Below are positions 1 to 8,496 of a stretch of 64,000 nt of DNA, one piece after another (positions within the stretch are counted from its first letter, which is position 1; each line of letters begins with the position of its first letter). The position numbers and the translations under genes are program-made. The notes under the pieces were generated by a model. It worked only from the letters and a program-made list of their open reading frames with translations. It was not told where the DNA came from and ran no database searches. Source of the DNA: Fusobacterium perfoetens (GTDB lineage: Bacteria; Fusobacteriota; Fusobacteriia; Fusobacteriales; Fusobacteriaceae); NCBI RefSeq assembly GCF_021531475.1, contig NZ_JADYTX010000005.1:1-64000 (forward strand). Direction: 5' to 3'.

Positions 1-9
1 TAGAAGTCC

Positions 10-150
10 AATAGAATATAGGAAATTTAAAGAAAAAAATGTTGATAATTAAATTGAGTACTTGACAGGGTACAGATCAAATAGAATATAGGAAATTTAA
101 AGAAAAAAATGTTGATAATTAAATTGAGTACTTGACAGGGTACAGATCAA
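10..150. repeat. Exact tandem duplication, 70-bp unit, two copies
   Basis: Bases 11-80 are repeated exactly as 81-150. The right copy contains the last codons and stop of the tail gene ending at 119; the left copy repeats that gene tail outside the frame. In related phages the gene after this one is the tail fibre. A duplicated 3' gene end here could be a recombination scar from fibre-cassette exchange, or an assembly artefact at a contig edge. The sequence alone cannot separate these. Confidence 0.85.
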
Positions 151-700
151 TAATATCATCAATTTTTTCAATGAGAAATAATTCGCACATTTTTAAAATA
201 TAAGCAAAATTAAAGGTGCTGTATCTAGTGATTTCTCTAGCAATTAATATGTTTTGTCTTAGTTTTACACCTAATTCATAATTTGGATTGATACCATATA
301 TTTTTTCAAGTCTTTTTAAACTAACTGCTGTTGCTGTAGTTACTGATAAACTTGAGATATATTCACTTTTTTTTAATTCAATTCTTTGTAATTCTCTTGA
401 GATAGCTCTTGCTAATTCAACTATCAAAGGTTCTTTTCTTTCGTAGATAGGTAAATTATTTAAAATTCTCTCAATAAAATCTTTAGATACTGCTACACCT
501 AAAACTGTAATAATAGTCTTAGCCTTTAACTCCAACAAATCTTTTTTTATAGTTATAAATTGTTTAGCCGTTATTTTTGATTTGAATATTAAATTATCTT
601 GTGTATTAAATGCAAAATCGTGAACAATATCATCTAGATAGTTTTCTATTTTAAAATTTAATTGTTCTTCAACATATTTTTTTAATGCTATTTTTGACAT
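119..700 (-). CDS. Baseplate/tail protein, XkdU-like (DUF2313, Mu gp48/YmfQ type)
   Basis: A 193-residue protein, the usual length for the DUF2313 family. The recognisable segment is the middle helix LARAISRELQRIE followed by SVTTATAVSLKRLEKIYGI. It lies directly after the baseplate J gene, as XkdU does in PBSX and gp48 in Mu, and should link the baseplate wedge to the fibres. Its last codons fall inside the 70-bp tandem duplication, so the C-terminus may be a product of recombination. Confidence 0.7.
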   Translation of the reverse strand: MSKIALKKYVEEQLNFKIENYLDDIVHDFAFNTQDNLIFKSKITAKQFITIKKDLLELKAKTIITVLGVAVSKDFIERILNNLPIYERKEPLIVELARAISRELQRIELKKSEYISSLSVTTATAVSLKRLEKIYGINPNYELGVKLRQNILIAREITRYSTFNFAYILKMCELFLIEKIDDIIDLYPVKYSI

Positions 701-711
701 ATAATCAACCT

Positions 712-1083
712 CTAATCAACTTTAAAAATAAAAAAAGCTTTTGGAATTTTATAAATATCGGCTGCCCTTATTTCTTTTTTATAATCAAGCCCTGAATAAG
801 CTACTAATTTCCCACCAGAAGAACTATCAAACAATCCAACATGAGTAATCCAACCCCAGTTTTCTGTTGCAACTGGAAAATTAATATCATTACTATTATA
901 AGTTTCTCCATTAATAGGTTCTTCAAATGTTATTTGTTGTCTTTTATAAGAAGCTCCTTCAACTTCCTGAATATTTGAAGCATTATCAGTAGGGTCTGCT
1001 TTTAATAGTCCTAAATAAAAATTTTTTTTTCTAAAAAAATCATTTATAATTAAATTTTCTCCTATGTGTGTAAGTCCTGCCAT
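712..1083 (-). CDS. Tail fibre-like structural protein
   Basis: About 123 residues. The pattern 'INFPVATENWGWITHVGLFD' followed by a GGKLVAYSGL-like segment is typical of a short structural protein found near baseplate J genes in phages of Firmicutes and Fusobacteria, often annotated as tail fibre protein. ATG at 1083 is preferred over the GTG two codons upstream because of its spacing to the GAGGG ribosome site. It sits between baseplate J and the DUF2313 gene, an extra gene compared with PBSX. The exact role is not known. Confidence 0.6.
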   Translation of the reverse strand: MAGLTHIGENLIINDFFRKKNFYLGLLKADPTDNASNIQEVEGASYKRQQITFEEPINGETYNSNDINFPVATENWGWITHVGLFDSSSGGKLVAYSGLDYKKEIRAADIYKIPKAFFIFKVD

Positions 1084-1100
1084 ATTCACTTTCCCTCTTT

Positions 1101-2150
1101 CTATAATTTATTTATTATAATGTTATTTACTTTGCATAATTTATTTTCATTTAAAGCTATATCATTTCTATTTCCAGCAACTGTAACATCTCCTATTTTT
1201 GTTATACAACCTGAATGTTGAATAACTTCAACGATATCGAAATAATATATTTTTTGTTTAAAAAGATTCTCAAAAAAGAAATTATTAAGAACTTCAATTA
1301 ATTTTGTTTTTGCTGCCTCATCATTAAAATCAGAGCTAATAGTTCCTTTGATAACTATATCAACTTTATTAATCTGTACTCCTTCAACAACAAGATTTAT
1401 ATCAGAAATAATTTCTAAATCGATATAATCTTTTACTTTCTTTTTTAATTCTTCTGACACAGTTTCTGAATCTTTTTCAGTTATAACAAGTTTTACACTT
1501 CCTGCCCCATTAAACCGAGGAATACAATGAGTATGTTCTACCTTTTCTACTTCTTTTGCTTTATCCTCAAAAACATATTGATTCCAAGAAATACGAGGTT
1601 TTCTTATATAGTCTAATGCTCTTATCCTAAATTCTTCATCTGTTTCAATATTTTTACCATTAGTAATATTTTTTAAATTTTCTACTTTTGATAAACCTAT
1701 ATATTCTTCTCCAAATTTATTAATTTGTCCTACTTCACAATTTCCTATTACTCCAGCTTTATTACATTGAATTTTTACTATTGTTGATATATTTTCAATA
1801 GTCTTTTCTTCCATAATTTCATATTCTGTTGCAGTAGATGAGTTAACAACGATATATCCTTTTTTTATTATGCTACCATTTACTCCTGTAATTTTTACTT
1901 CTCCTGTTGCTTTTATCGCTTCTCTTCTTTTAAGAGCTTTGTCTGCACAAGTAACATCTAAGTCTATTCCAGTAGCTGTATCAATAAGTCTTTTATCTAA
2001 TTGCTTCGAATAGTCATCTTCTTCTTTTACCATTTCAATAGCTACAGATGAAATTATATCTCTTGCAAAGCTTCCTTTTGAGGTGTTATAAGATATACTT
2101 TCTGCCATATCTTCAATTTTTTTCAAAATTCTCTCTTCATTTTCTGTCAT
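1101..2150 (-). CDS. Baseplate J-like protein (XkdT family)
   Basis: 349 residues, the normal size for a baseplate J/gp47-like wedge component. Seen: an early GSFARDIISSVAIEM helix, TGIDLDVTCAD (the 'G.dLD..a...G..R' signature), TDEEFRIRALDYIRKP, and a C-terminal beta-rich half. It overlaps the XkdS-like gene upstream by 4 bp (ATGA), so the two are translationally coupled. It acts in the wedge that triggers sheath contraction. Confidence 0.88.
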   Translation of the reverse strand: MTENEERILKKIEDMAESISYNTSKGSFARDIISSVAIEMVKEEDDYSKQLDKRLIDTATGIDLDVTCADKALKRREAIKATGEVKITGVNGSIIKKGYIVVNSSTATEYEIMEEKTIENISTIVKIQCNKAGVIGNCEVGQINKFGEEYIGLSKVENLKNITNGKNIETDEEFRIRALDYIRKPRISWNQYVFEDKAKEVEKVEHTHCIPRFNGAGSVKLVITEKDSETVSEELKKKVKDYIDLEIISDINLVVEGVQINKVDIVIKGTISSDFNDEAAKTKLIEVLNNFFFENLFKQKIYYFDIVEVIQHSGCITKIGDVTVAGNRNDIALNENKLCKVNNIIINKL

Positions 2151-2626
2151 TTAACATTCAACACCTCCTCCATTTCAAAACTCTCTTCTTCTAACTCTAT
2201 AATAAAACCACAGTACATCTTGTCATCAACTTGAATAAGTTGCAAACAATGAACTTCTTTTATATCCCTGTGATTTAAGAGTGAATTATAAATATCATCT
2301 TTTATAAGTTCTATCAAATCCATATTTGGATATAATTGTTGCCCTCTATATTTATATAGATTTATACCAAAAGGATAACCACTATCTTTTATATAACAGT
2401 TCCATCTATCTCTTTCAGTATAGAACAGCTTTTTTATCCATTGCTTAATAATTTCAACTCTATCAAATATTCTTTCAGGTTCTAATCCGTTATATACAAA
2501 TTCTCCTTTTTCAAAATCAAAAACAACATCTTTTTCTTTTATAATTTCTTTGGTTTGAATTTCTTTTTCTATCTCAATTTCATTTATACTATCAGTAATT
2601 TTCAAATAACTTACAGGCAATGTCAT
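2147..2626 (-). CDS. XkdS-like baseplate protein (DUF2634)
   Basis: 159 residues. The C-terminal half has the gp25/DUF2634 pattern, with RVEIIKQWIKKLFYTERDRW near the middle and a final region on current basis values. In PBSX, XkdS lies between XkdR and XkdT, the same position as here. It overlaps both neighbours by 4 bp. It is expected to bind the sheath-proximal inner baseplate. Confidence 0.75.
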   Translation of the reverse strand: MTLPVSYLKITDSINEIEIEKEIQTKEIIKEKDVVFDFEKGEFVYNGLEPERIFDRVEIIKQWIKKLFYTERDRWNCYIKDSGYPFGINLYKYRGQQLYPNMDLIELIKDDIYNSLLNHRDIKEVHCLQLIQVDDKMYCGFIIELEEESFEMEEVLNVK

Positions 2627-3069
2627 AACCTCACCACCCTATCAATCAAATAAAAATATTCCTCTTTATTTGTAGGCAACATAAGAACTTTATCTCCTAC
2701 TTTTAAAGTGTCTGTCCATTCGATACTTCCTGTAGATTTATAATCTCCATTAGCTTGAAAACTTTTTAATGTATGTTCGTGAGGTCCTTGTCCAGCTTTT
2801 GTCATACTACTTGATTGAACAGTCATATTTTCATCAGTTATATTTCCTACAATAGAAAATGTTCTTTTATAACCTATAATTTTTTCTATACTAATCATAA
2901 TTTTATGATTTTTTATAATAACTCCATTTTCAAGTTTAACTTCTAATTCAGGAGGAGCTTTTACAACTTCTCCAGTGATAGCACCTAACCATTTAGGATT
3001 ATCTCTAGCTTTTATGATTTGAGCTAGAGTATTTATATTTTTATAGTACTTTTCATCTTTTTTCATCAT
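2623..3069 (-). CDS. XkdR-like protein (DUF2577)
   Basis: 148 residues. The family signature is the ending 'LKVGDKVLMLPTNKEEYFYL' with a valine-rich tail, preceded by a GPHEHTL segment that resembles a spike-type histidine motif. Its position between XkdQ-like and XkdS-like genes supports the call. Two adjacent Met codons begin the frame, so 3066 is an alternative start. It is probably part of the baseplate hub or spike. Confidence 0.75.
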   Translation of the reverse strand: MMKKDEKYYKNINTLAQIIKARDNPKWLGAITGEVVKAPPELEVKLENGVIIKNHKIMISIEKIIGYKRTFSIVGNITDENMTVQSSSMTKAGQGPHEHTLKSFQANGDYKSTGSIEWTDTLKVGDKVLMLPTNKEEYFYLIDRVVRL

Positions 3070-4070
3070 TACACCCTTTCTAGCTCAATTGTTGCTAAAA
3101 ATATATCTTTATGATTTGTGAATATATATGTTATTCCTCTAACTTCATATACCCCTTTTATTCCATACTTTTCATAATTAAGATTTAATAATTCTCCATC
3201 ATAAATAAATTCACTCAATGTTGGAATTTCAAGAGATATTATTTCCTTAACTTTGTTTTCTTGTGATAAGATGCTGTCTGCTGTAACATTCCCACCATTA
3301 AGATCGTTATCTTTATAAGATACAAGTTTCTGCATTAATCCATATTTGTCTATATTGTTTTTATCTCTTGCTCCACTTATTTGAATATATTCTTTTCCAG
3401 AGGTTTTATAAACTTTAATTGCATTGTGCATTCCCTCAATAGACAGCTTTCGTTTAGGTTCTTTGATATAATTCAAGGCATTAAATGAATAATCATTTAA
3501 AACAGCTTTTAACGAGTTTATCGGTAGATATTGATTTCTTAAATATTTATTTTTTTTACTTCTTTCAAAATGAAATTTAGTATCTCTGTAAAAAAATCTA
3601 AATTCTTGATTTTCTAAATCTTTTATATTTTTTATAATCTCTTTTATAATAGATCCTAAACTTTTACCAAAATAAAATTTATCCACCACTGTATTTGTAG
3701 TTTCAATATTTCCTGTTTTTCCACCAAAAGTTTCAATTAACTTTCTTACTACAATAGAACTTTCAACATCTTCAAACTGATATATTTCTTCGTTCTTATT
3801 GAAATACCAAGCATAATCTACTGCTTTAAATGTCAAATTTGTAATATCTCCAGTAATAACAATTCCTGAAAATATTTCTTTATTATCAAGTTTAAGAACA
3901 ATAATATCTCCAACTTCTATATTGTTAAAAATATTATTTCTTGTTATGTTAAAATCTAATACCCAAGCAAATTCATTTATATTTTTTTTAAGTTTAGCTT
4001 CATTTTTAACTACATTAGTTATATCAATAGTTCTATTTTCACTATTCTTTATACAATAAGTTCTAATCAT
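3069..4070 (-). CDS. XkdQ-like baseplate hub protein
   Basis: 333 residues, matching the length of XkdQ and gpD-like hub proteins. It begins with a beta-rich domain (DITNVVKNEAKLKK ... NEFAWVLDFNI) as in the family and carries the mid motif NEEIYQFEDVESSIVVRKLIE. The gene order tape measure, XkdP-like, XkdQ-like, XkdR-like is the PBSX order. It should form the trimeric hub beneath the tube. Confidence 0.75.
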   Translation of the reverse strand: MIRTYCIKNSENRTIDITNVVKNEAKLKKNINEFAWVLDFNITRNNIFNNIEVGDIIVLKLDNKEIFSGIVITGDITNLTFKAVDYAWYFNKNEEIYQFEDVESSIVVRKLIETFGGKTGNIETTNTVVDKFYFGKSLGSIIKEIIKNIKDLENQEFRFFYRDTKFHFERSKKNKYLRNQYLPINSLKAVLNDYSFNALNYIKEPKRKLSIEGMHNAIKVYKTSGKEYIQISGARDKNNIDKYGLMQKLVSYKDNDLNGGNVTADSILSQENKVKEIISLEIPTLSEFIYDGELLNLNYEKYGIKGVYEVRGITYIFTNHKDIFLATIELERV

Positions 4071-4079
4071 TTATTTCAC

Positions 4080-4730
4080 CTACTTGCTTAAATCAAAAGC
4101 CGATGGTTTGAATGAATAACTTTTAGAAATATTTTCATAAATACTTGGATCTTTAGCTTCCTTGAACTCAATAGTATATTCAATATCACTTTCTGAAGTC
4201 GTATTGTATTCAAATTTAGTAATATATACCTTTTGAACTATTCCGATTCCTGTTATAACTAATTTTAAAGGAGTTTTTTTTAATTTCATTTCTTCCAAAG
4301 TTTCAACACAAGTCATTCCAAACATTTCATAGTTAGATGAAAATGGATAATAAACAGCAGGAAAAAAAGAACTAAAACTTATTTTATGAAAATCTGTGTC
4401 TTTTAAATAGTTTATTTTTCCAGCTATTGTATCAACAGATTCTTCAATATTATTGGCTGTGAAATTAATTTTTGCAGGAACTAAAGGAAATTTAAAAATA
4501 GATAATTCTACTCCATTTCTCTCTTCTACAATAGAAATATTAATATTTCTCATAACTTTTGAAAAAGCATAAACTTTATCTAATAAGTTAGTTTTTCCTA
4601 ATAATGAATTAATATTACTAGCAACTCCACCTGTTATTTTTTGAGTTGCCCACTCTGATAATTGTGTTTTAGTATCAATTTTAGCCAAAGGACTTGTCTT
4701 TTTCAATCTTTCTAATGCCTCATTAATCAT
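4080..4730 (-). CDS. XkdP-like tail protein without a visible LysM domain
   Basis: 216 residues. The C-terminal half (PAVYYPFSSNYEMFGMTCVETLEEMKLKK, quoted here only by its key words PFSS and GMTCVETLE) resembles the XkdP region that joins tube end and hub. XkdP usually ends in a LysM peptidoglycan-binding module; this protein stops at about residue 216 without one. Encoded 12 bp after the tape measure gene. The function follows from position and partial similarity. Confidence 0.6.
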   Translation of the reverse strand: MINEALERLKKTSPLAKIDTKTQLSEWATQKITGGVASNINSLLGKTNLLDKVYAFSKVMRNINISIVEERNGVELSIFKFPLVPAKINFTANNIEESVDTIAGKINYLKDTDFHKISFSSFFPAVYYPFSSNYEMFGMTCVETLEEMKLKKTPLKLVITGIGIVQKVYITKFEYNTTSESDIEYTIEFKEAKDPSIYENISKSYSFKPSAFDLSK

Positions 4731-4742
4731 TGTTCTTACCTC

Positions 4743-7004
4743 CTATATATTTCCAAGAGCTATTGTTAAATCTTCTACAACTTGAGATAGAATATCCTCA
4801 CTAGATTCTTTTGTTACATTAATTTGAACTTTTGAATCACTTGATTTTTTAGAACTTAACAAATCTTTTATATTTGTTAATAATTCAACAATTTTTTCTT
4901 CAGGAGATTTTTCTATAACTTTGTTTTGAGAAGTAGAATAGGAGTTATAAACATTGTTTGAAGTTGAAAAATCATTTTCTTCATTTCTTTTTTTATCTTC
5001 AAATTTTGATGCATCAACAATATTTTTATTGTTAGTAATTGCACTATTTACTGAGGTACTGCTAAGATTTTTAGTGCCTTTTAAATAATATCCATTATGA
5101 ATATATTTTTTATTGCTAGAATTTCCTTGAGTATTATCTCCCAGTAATAAATAATCTGTATTAACACCTTTTCCTTTTGAATTATCAATATTTTTAGTTT
5201 CAGTTTCAACTGTATTTGTAATCTTCTTTTTATTTTCTTCTTCAGATCCTTGAATAACTGTTTTATTTTTTTGGCCAAATCCTAATAAATCTTTAACACC
5301 ATTTACAACGCCTTTTCCAACATCTATAAGGACACCTACTCCAGTGAATTTTTTTATCCAACCCCATAATTCTTTTATTTTTTCTATTAAAGAGTTAACA
5401 CCATTTCTAAATTTCTCAGAACGTTTATATAAATCATAGAATATAGCTCCTAAGCCAACTCCTACAGCTATTACTAAAAGAACTGGTGCTGTTAATAATC
5501 CTAAAGCTCCATTTAACATTGCTATTGCCCCTGATAAAACTTTAGTAGAAATAGTTACAACACCCTGAGCTGTTGCTAATCCATAATGAACTCCAGTAGA
5601 TATAATTGTTTGTATTATTCCCTCTTGTTTATACCAATTATTTATAGCTGTCCAAGTGGCTACAGCTTTTAGTTTAATTATATGAGCTGTATAAATAGCT
5701 GTTAATCCTATAACAGCACCTGATAAAATTCTAGCTCCTAAACTTCCATTGTTTAACCAATCAAAGAATAATGATAAACTATTTACAGCACTAGATATAG
5801 AATTGACAGTAACAGATATAGCTGGTGCAAAGTTATCAATAAAAGATATTGCTAGCCCCTCAATAGCTGAGTTAAGTCCCCTAAAACTTCCACCTAATCC
5901 TTTTTCAAAAGTTTCAGCTAGTTTTTGGCTATATCCTTTTGCGTGGTCTAGTTTATATATCAGGTCATTAATTTTATCACTATCTGTTTTTAACAAAGCA
6001 CTTATTACAAGTTCTCCTTGCTCTCCAAAAACATCTTTCATAAAAGCTTGTTTTTGAGCTTCTGCCATACCTTTAGTTTTTAGTTTTATATCATCTAAAA
6101 TTTTAAGAAAATTTCTATATTTTCCATCTTCTGTAAGTTGAATATCAACACTATTTAATAATTTTATTTTATTCTTATCTTTCAAAGCTGAAAATACACT
6201 CCTTAAACCTGTTCCAGCCATTGAACTATCTATTTTATTATTTCCTAAAGTTCCAAGAAGTGCTAAAGTTTGTTCCAAAGATAATCCAAAATCTGTAGCT
6301 CCAAGTCCTGCATATTTTAAAGATTCTCCAAGTCCTCTAATATCTGTTGTAGTAGTATTGGCTGTCATTGCTAAAGCATCTCCAACTCTTTCACTTTCAA
6401 GAGCATCTAATTTAAACATTCTTAAAGCCCCTGCTGTAATTGAAGTAGCTTCAGCTAAATCTAATTGACCTGCTATTGCTGTATTTAATATACTTGGTGT
6501 TGCTTTTAATATTTCATTAGCTGTAAATCCTGCCTTTGCAAACTCAAATTGAGCTTGTGCTGCCTCGCTAGCACTCCAAGATGTTGTTGACCCTAAATCT
6601 TTAGCTTGATTTCTTAATGCTTCAAATTCTTTTGTTGTCGCTCCTGCTGTTGCTTGTACTTTTCTCATCTCGTCATCAAAAGCTGTAAAAATATTTGTTG
6701 CTTTTTTTAACCCTGCTATTGCTGTTCCCACAGCAACATATTTCTTAACAGCTCCTAATATAGTTGTAGATGATTTATTACTCTCTTGACCTGTTGCTCT
6801 AAATTGGTGAGCTAACTCTTTTAATCTTTGGGTTAAGGTTTTAGATTTATTTGTTGCATTAGTTATACTATCATCAAATTTTTCTACCTGTTCTCCAGTT
6901 TCTTGTGATTCTTTTCCTAACTTATCAACTTCTGTCTTGAGTTTTGATACCTCTTCTTGACCTTTTACGGAGGTAATAATTTCAATATATTCTCTTTCTG
7001 CCAT
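4743..7004 (-). CDS. Tail tape measure protein (TP901 core type)
   Basis: 753 residues. The N-terminus is coiled coil (residues about 10-80). Residues 105-250 match the TP901 core (FDDEMRKVQATAGATTKEF, then the SWSASEAAQAQFEFAKAGF region). Hydrophobic segments lie around residues 425-525, and a low-complexity Asn/Ser/Lys C-terminus follows. The start ATG overlaps by one base the stop codon of the -1 frame of the upstream chaperone gene. Protein length sets tail length in this family, suggesting a tail of about 110 nm by the usual 1.5 angstrom-per-residue rule. Confidence 0.93.
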   Translation of the reverse strand: MAEREYIEIITSVKGQEEVSKLKTEVDKLGKESQETGEQVEKFDDSITNATNKSKTLTQRLKELAHQFRATGQESNKSSTTILGAVKKYVAVGTAIAGLKKATNIFTAFDDEMRKVQATAGATTKEFEALRNQAKDLGSTTSWSASEAAQAQFEFAKAGFTANEILKATPSILNTAIAGQLDLAEATSITAGALRMFKLDALESERVGDALAMTANTTTTDIRGLGESLKYAGLGATDFGLSLEQTLALLGTLGNNKIDSSMAGTGLRSVFSALKDKNKIKLLNSVDIQLTEDGKYRNFLKILDDIKLKTKGMAEAQKQAFMKDVFGEQGELVISALLKTDSDKINDLIYKLDHAKGYSQKLAETFEKGLGGSFRGLNSAIEGLAISFIDNFAPAISVTVNSISSAVNSLSLFFDWLNNGSLGARILSGAVIGLTAIYTAHIIKLKAVATWTAINNWYKQEGIIQTIISTGVHYGLATAQGVVTISTKVLSGAIAMLNGALGLLTAPVLLVIAVGVGLGAIFYDLYKRSEKFRNGVNSLIEKIKELWGWIKKFTGVGVLIDVGKGVVNGVKDLLGFGQKNKTVIQGSEEENKKKITNTVETETKNIDNSKGKGVNTDYLLLGDNTQGNSSNKKYIHNGYYLKGTKNLSSTSVNSAITNNKNIVDASKFEDKKRNEENDFSTSNNVYNSYSTSQNKVIEKSPEEKIVELLTNIKDLLSSKKSSDSKVQINVTKESSEDILSQVVEDLTIALGNI

Positions 7005-7536
7005 TAAGTTTTACCTCCTTTCATTTCAATTTCAAGTTTAAAACAAGCATCTAAAAACAGTCTTTCTATGAGATTTAATTTTAATAAAGGCTTATTAAAA
7101 ACTCTATGCCCTTTTAAACTCCAAATACAAATCCTGAATAAATCAGAATCTGTTTTTATAAGTTTTTTATATCGTCGACAATTTGAGCTTGTGATTTAGT
7201 AACAATCATTTCTCCAACAATAGCTGATAAATCCTGCAATTCTTCTTCTGTGAACATCTTTTTAAGCAAAGCTTCTTTATTATTTACTCCAAATGTTTTT
7301 TGTAGTTCTCTATCATTTAAGTCAGGAGTTATCATACACTCAGCAATTCCATAAGCCTCTGATTTTCTTTCTTAAATACCTAACATTTGAATTGTTGTAG
7401 GCTTTTCTAAAATAACAAAAGGCTCTTCAAGTCCCATTTTTTTAAATCTTTGAATAAGAACTGTTTTTCTAGTTCTTTTTATATCCTTTTTATTTTTTAT
7501 TCTCTCTGCATTTTCTATAAGTTGTTTTATATTCAT
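7004..7536 (-). pseudogene. Tail assembly chaperone (XkdN-like) with in-frame stop and -1 frameshift extension
   Basis: Frame 1 starts at 7536 after a strong AGGAGG site and reaches TAA at 7372-7374. The same frame continues without another stop to 7156. That part includes CMITPDLNDRELQKTFGV and LLKKMFTEEELQDL, the XkdN C-terminal pattern. Without the TAA the protein would be about 126 residues, the usual length. At 7162-7168 the minus strand reads A AAA AAC, a canonical -1 slippery heptamer; the shifted frame runs on to a TAA at 7004-7006 that overlaps the tape measure ATG. The frameshift is the G/GT arrangement seen upstream of tape measure genes. The early TAA looks like a nonsense mutation or a sequencing error. 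Confidence 0.75.
7162..7168 (-). other. Programmed -1 frameshift site A AAA AAC
   Basis: The zero-frame codons are ATA AAA AAC TTA TAA. The heptamer lies two codons before the zero-frame stop. Slipping back one base gives a 49-codon extension ending exactly at the tape measure start. Both the heptamer type and the location match tail chaperone frameshifting in long-tailed phages. Confidence 0.8.
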
Positions 7537-7560
7537 TTTTCCTCCTAAATTTTTGCAAAT

Positions 7561-7594
7561 AAAAAATCCCCAAATGAATATCATCTGAGGATTT
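7561..7594 (-). terminator. Rho-independent terminator after the small repeat protein gene
   Basis: On the minus strand AAATCC pairs with GGATTT through an interrupted stem, followed by six T. The same outer stem sequence and T-run recur after the paralogous gene at 38.73 kb, so gene and terminator appear to have moved as a unit. Confidence 0.75.
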
Positions 7595-7600
7595 AAAAAA

Positions 7601-7732
7601 CTATTTATTTTCTTTTTCTTCAACATCAAGAATTTTTGGTATCTCAACATTTATTTTTGGAACTTCGACTTTTATATTAGGTACTTTTATATCAGGAATT
7701 TCAATTCTTTCTGTCTTTATTTTAGAAATCAA
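7601..7732 (-). CDS. Small Px(I/V)x(I/V)x(I/V) repeat protein, copy A
   Basis: 43 residues, starting with TTG that overlaps the antirepressor stop codon (TTGA). The core is IPDIKVP, then PNIKVEVP and PKINVEIP, a seven-residue unit with Pro at position 1 and branched hydrophobics at 3, 5 and 7. The ends are charged. Two paralogs occur at 32257 and 38733. I recognise no family. The pattern predicts alternating beta strand edges rather than a coiled coil. Overlap with the antirepressor suggests coupled synthesis. An upstream in-frame stop (TAG) excludes a longer start. Confidence 0.7.
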   Translation of the reverse strand: MISKIKTERIEIPDIKVPNIKVEVPKINVEIPKILDVEEKENK

Positions 7733-8484
7733 CTAACTTTTTTAAATTTATTTATAAAATATATCTGTCCTTTTCCTGTTACTTTTGGTGTTTTATTTAC
7801 TGTAATATGTCCGTCTGAATGAGTTACTGCTGTTTCTTTTATCTCGAATAGTCCACGTTCCATAGCTTTTTGAGTAGGCATATTATAATCACTACCTTGT
7901 CTTTTTATCAAGTACCCATTATCTCTAAGCCAAGTAAACATTCTTTTTTGTCCCATATCAGTTCCATTTTGTTTTATAAGCTTTGCTAAATCTCCAATAA
8001 GAATTGAAGTTTTTGAAGTTTCAACAGCTTCAGCAAATATAACTTTTGGTTTTTGTTCTTCTATCTTAATTTCTAATGCTTTTCTTTTTTCTCTCTCTTC
8101 TTTTAATTTTGTAAATGCTTGAATAGCCAAATCAGGATTATCTAATAATTTATCAGTGGCATACATACCATTCATTCTGATAGATTTTAAGATTTTCTTA
8201 ACTTCTTTTTTAAATTGTTTTGCAATAGGTTTTCTCGATTGCATTAATACTTCGTAAAGTCCATCTTCTGTTAAGAACCACATTTCTCTGTTTTGACCTG
8301 AGGTGCTTATTGAGCACATCAGCTTTTCATTCTCATCTACCATTTCCATCATTCTAGCTACTTGATTATGTTCTATCCAATTTGCTACATCTTTTGCTAA
8401 AAATAATGGATTTTCTATATCTCCATATATTTTAAAATCTTTTCCAAATAATTTTCTTTCATCTATTATTTGTAAATTATCCAT
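7729..8484 (-). CDS. Phage antirepressor (Bro-N plus KilAC/ANT domains)
   Basis: 251 residues. The Bro-N domain covers about residues 5-105 (FLAKDVANWIEHNQVARMM, WFLTEDGLYEVLMQSRKP). The KilAC domain covers about 130-245 (GDLAKLIKQNG, FTWLRDNGYLIKRQGSDYNMPTQKA in part). Such proteins bind repressors or DNA and switch prophages towards lytic growth. It is placed inside the late tail operon, between tube and chaperone, not near the CI gene at 31 kb, which is unusual. It is translated with the small repeat protein behind it. Confidence 0.9.
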   Translation of the reverse strand: MDNLQIIDERKLFGKDFKIYGDIENPLFLAKDVANWIEHNQVARMMEMVDENEKLMCSISTSGQNREMWFLTEDGLYEVLMQSRKPIAKQFKKEVKKILKSIRMNGMYATDKLLDNPDLAIQAFTKLKEEREKRKALEIKIEEQKPKVIFAEAVETSKTSILIGDLAKLIKQNGTDMGQKRMFTWLRDNGYLIKRQGSDYNMPTQKAMERGLFEIKETAVTHSDGHITVNKTPKVTGKGQIYFINKFKKVS

Positions 8485-8496
8485 TGTATCATCTCC

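Noticed and set aside
10-150. CRISPR or diversity-generating element
   Set aside because: Only two tandem copies without spacers, and no reverse transcriptase or adenine-mutated template was seen. No CRISPR array occurs anywhere in the window.
7372-7374. Reassigned stop codon in the phage
   Set aside because: TAA ends many genes in this prophage normally, so a changed code cannot explain the chaperone interruption.
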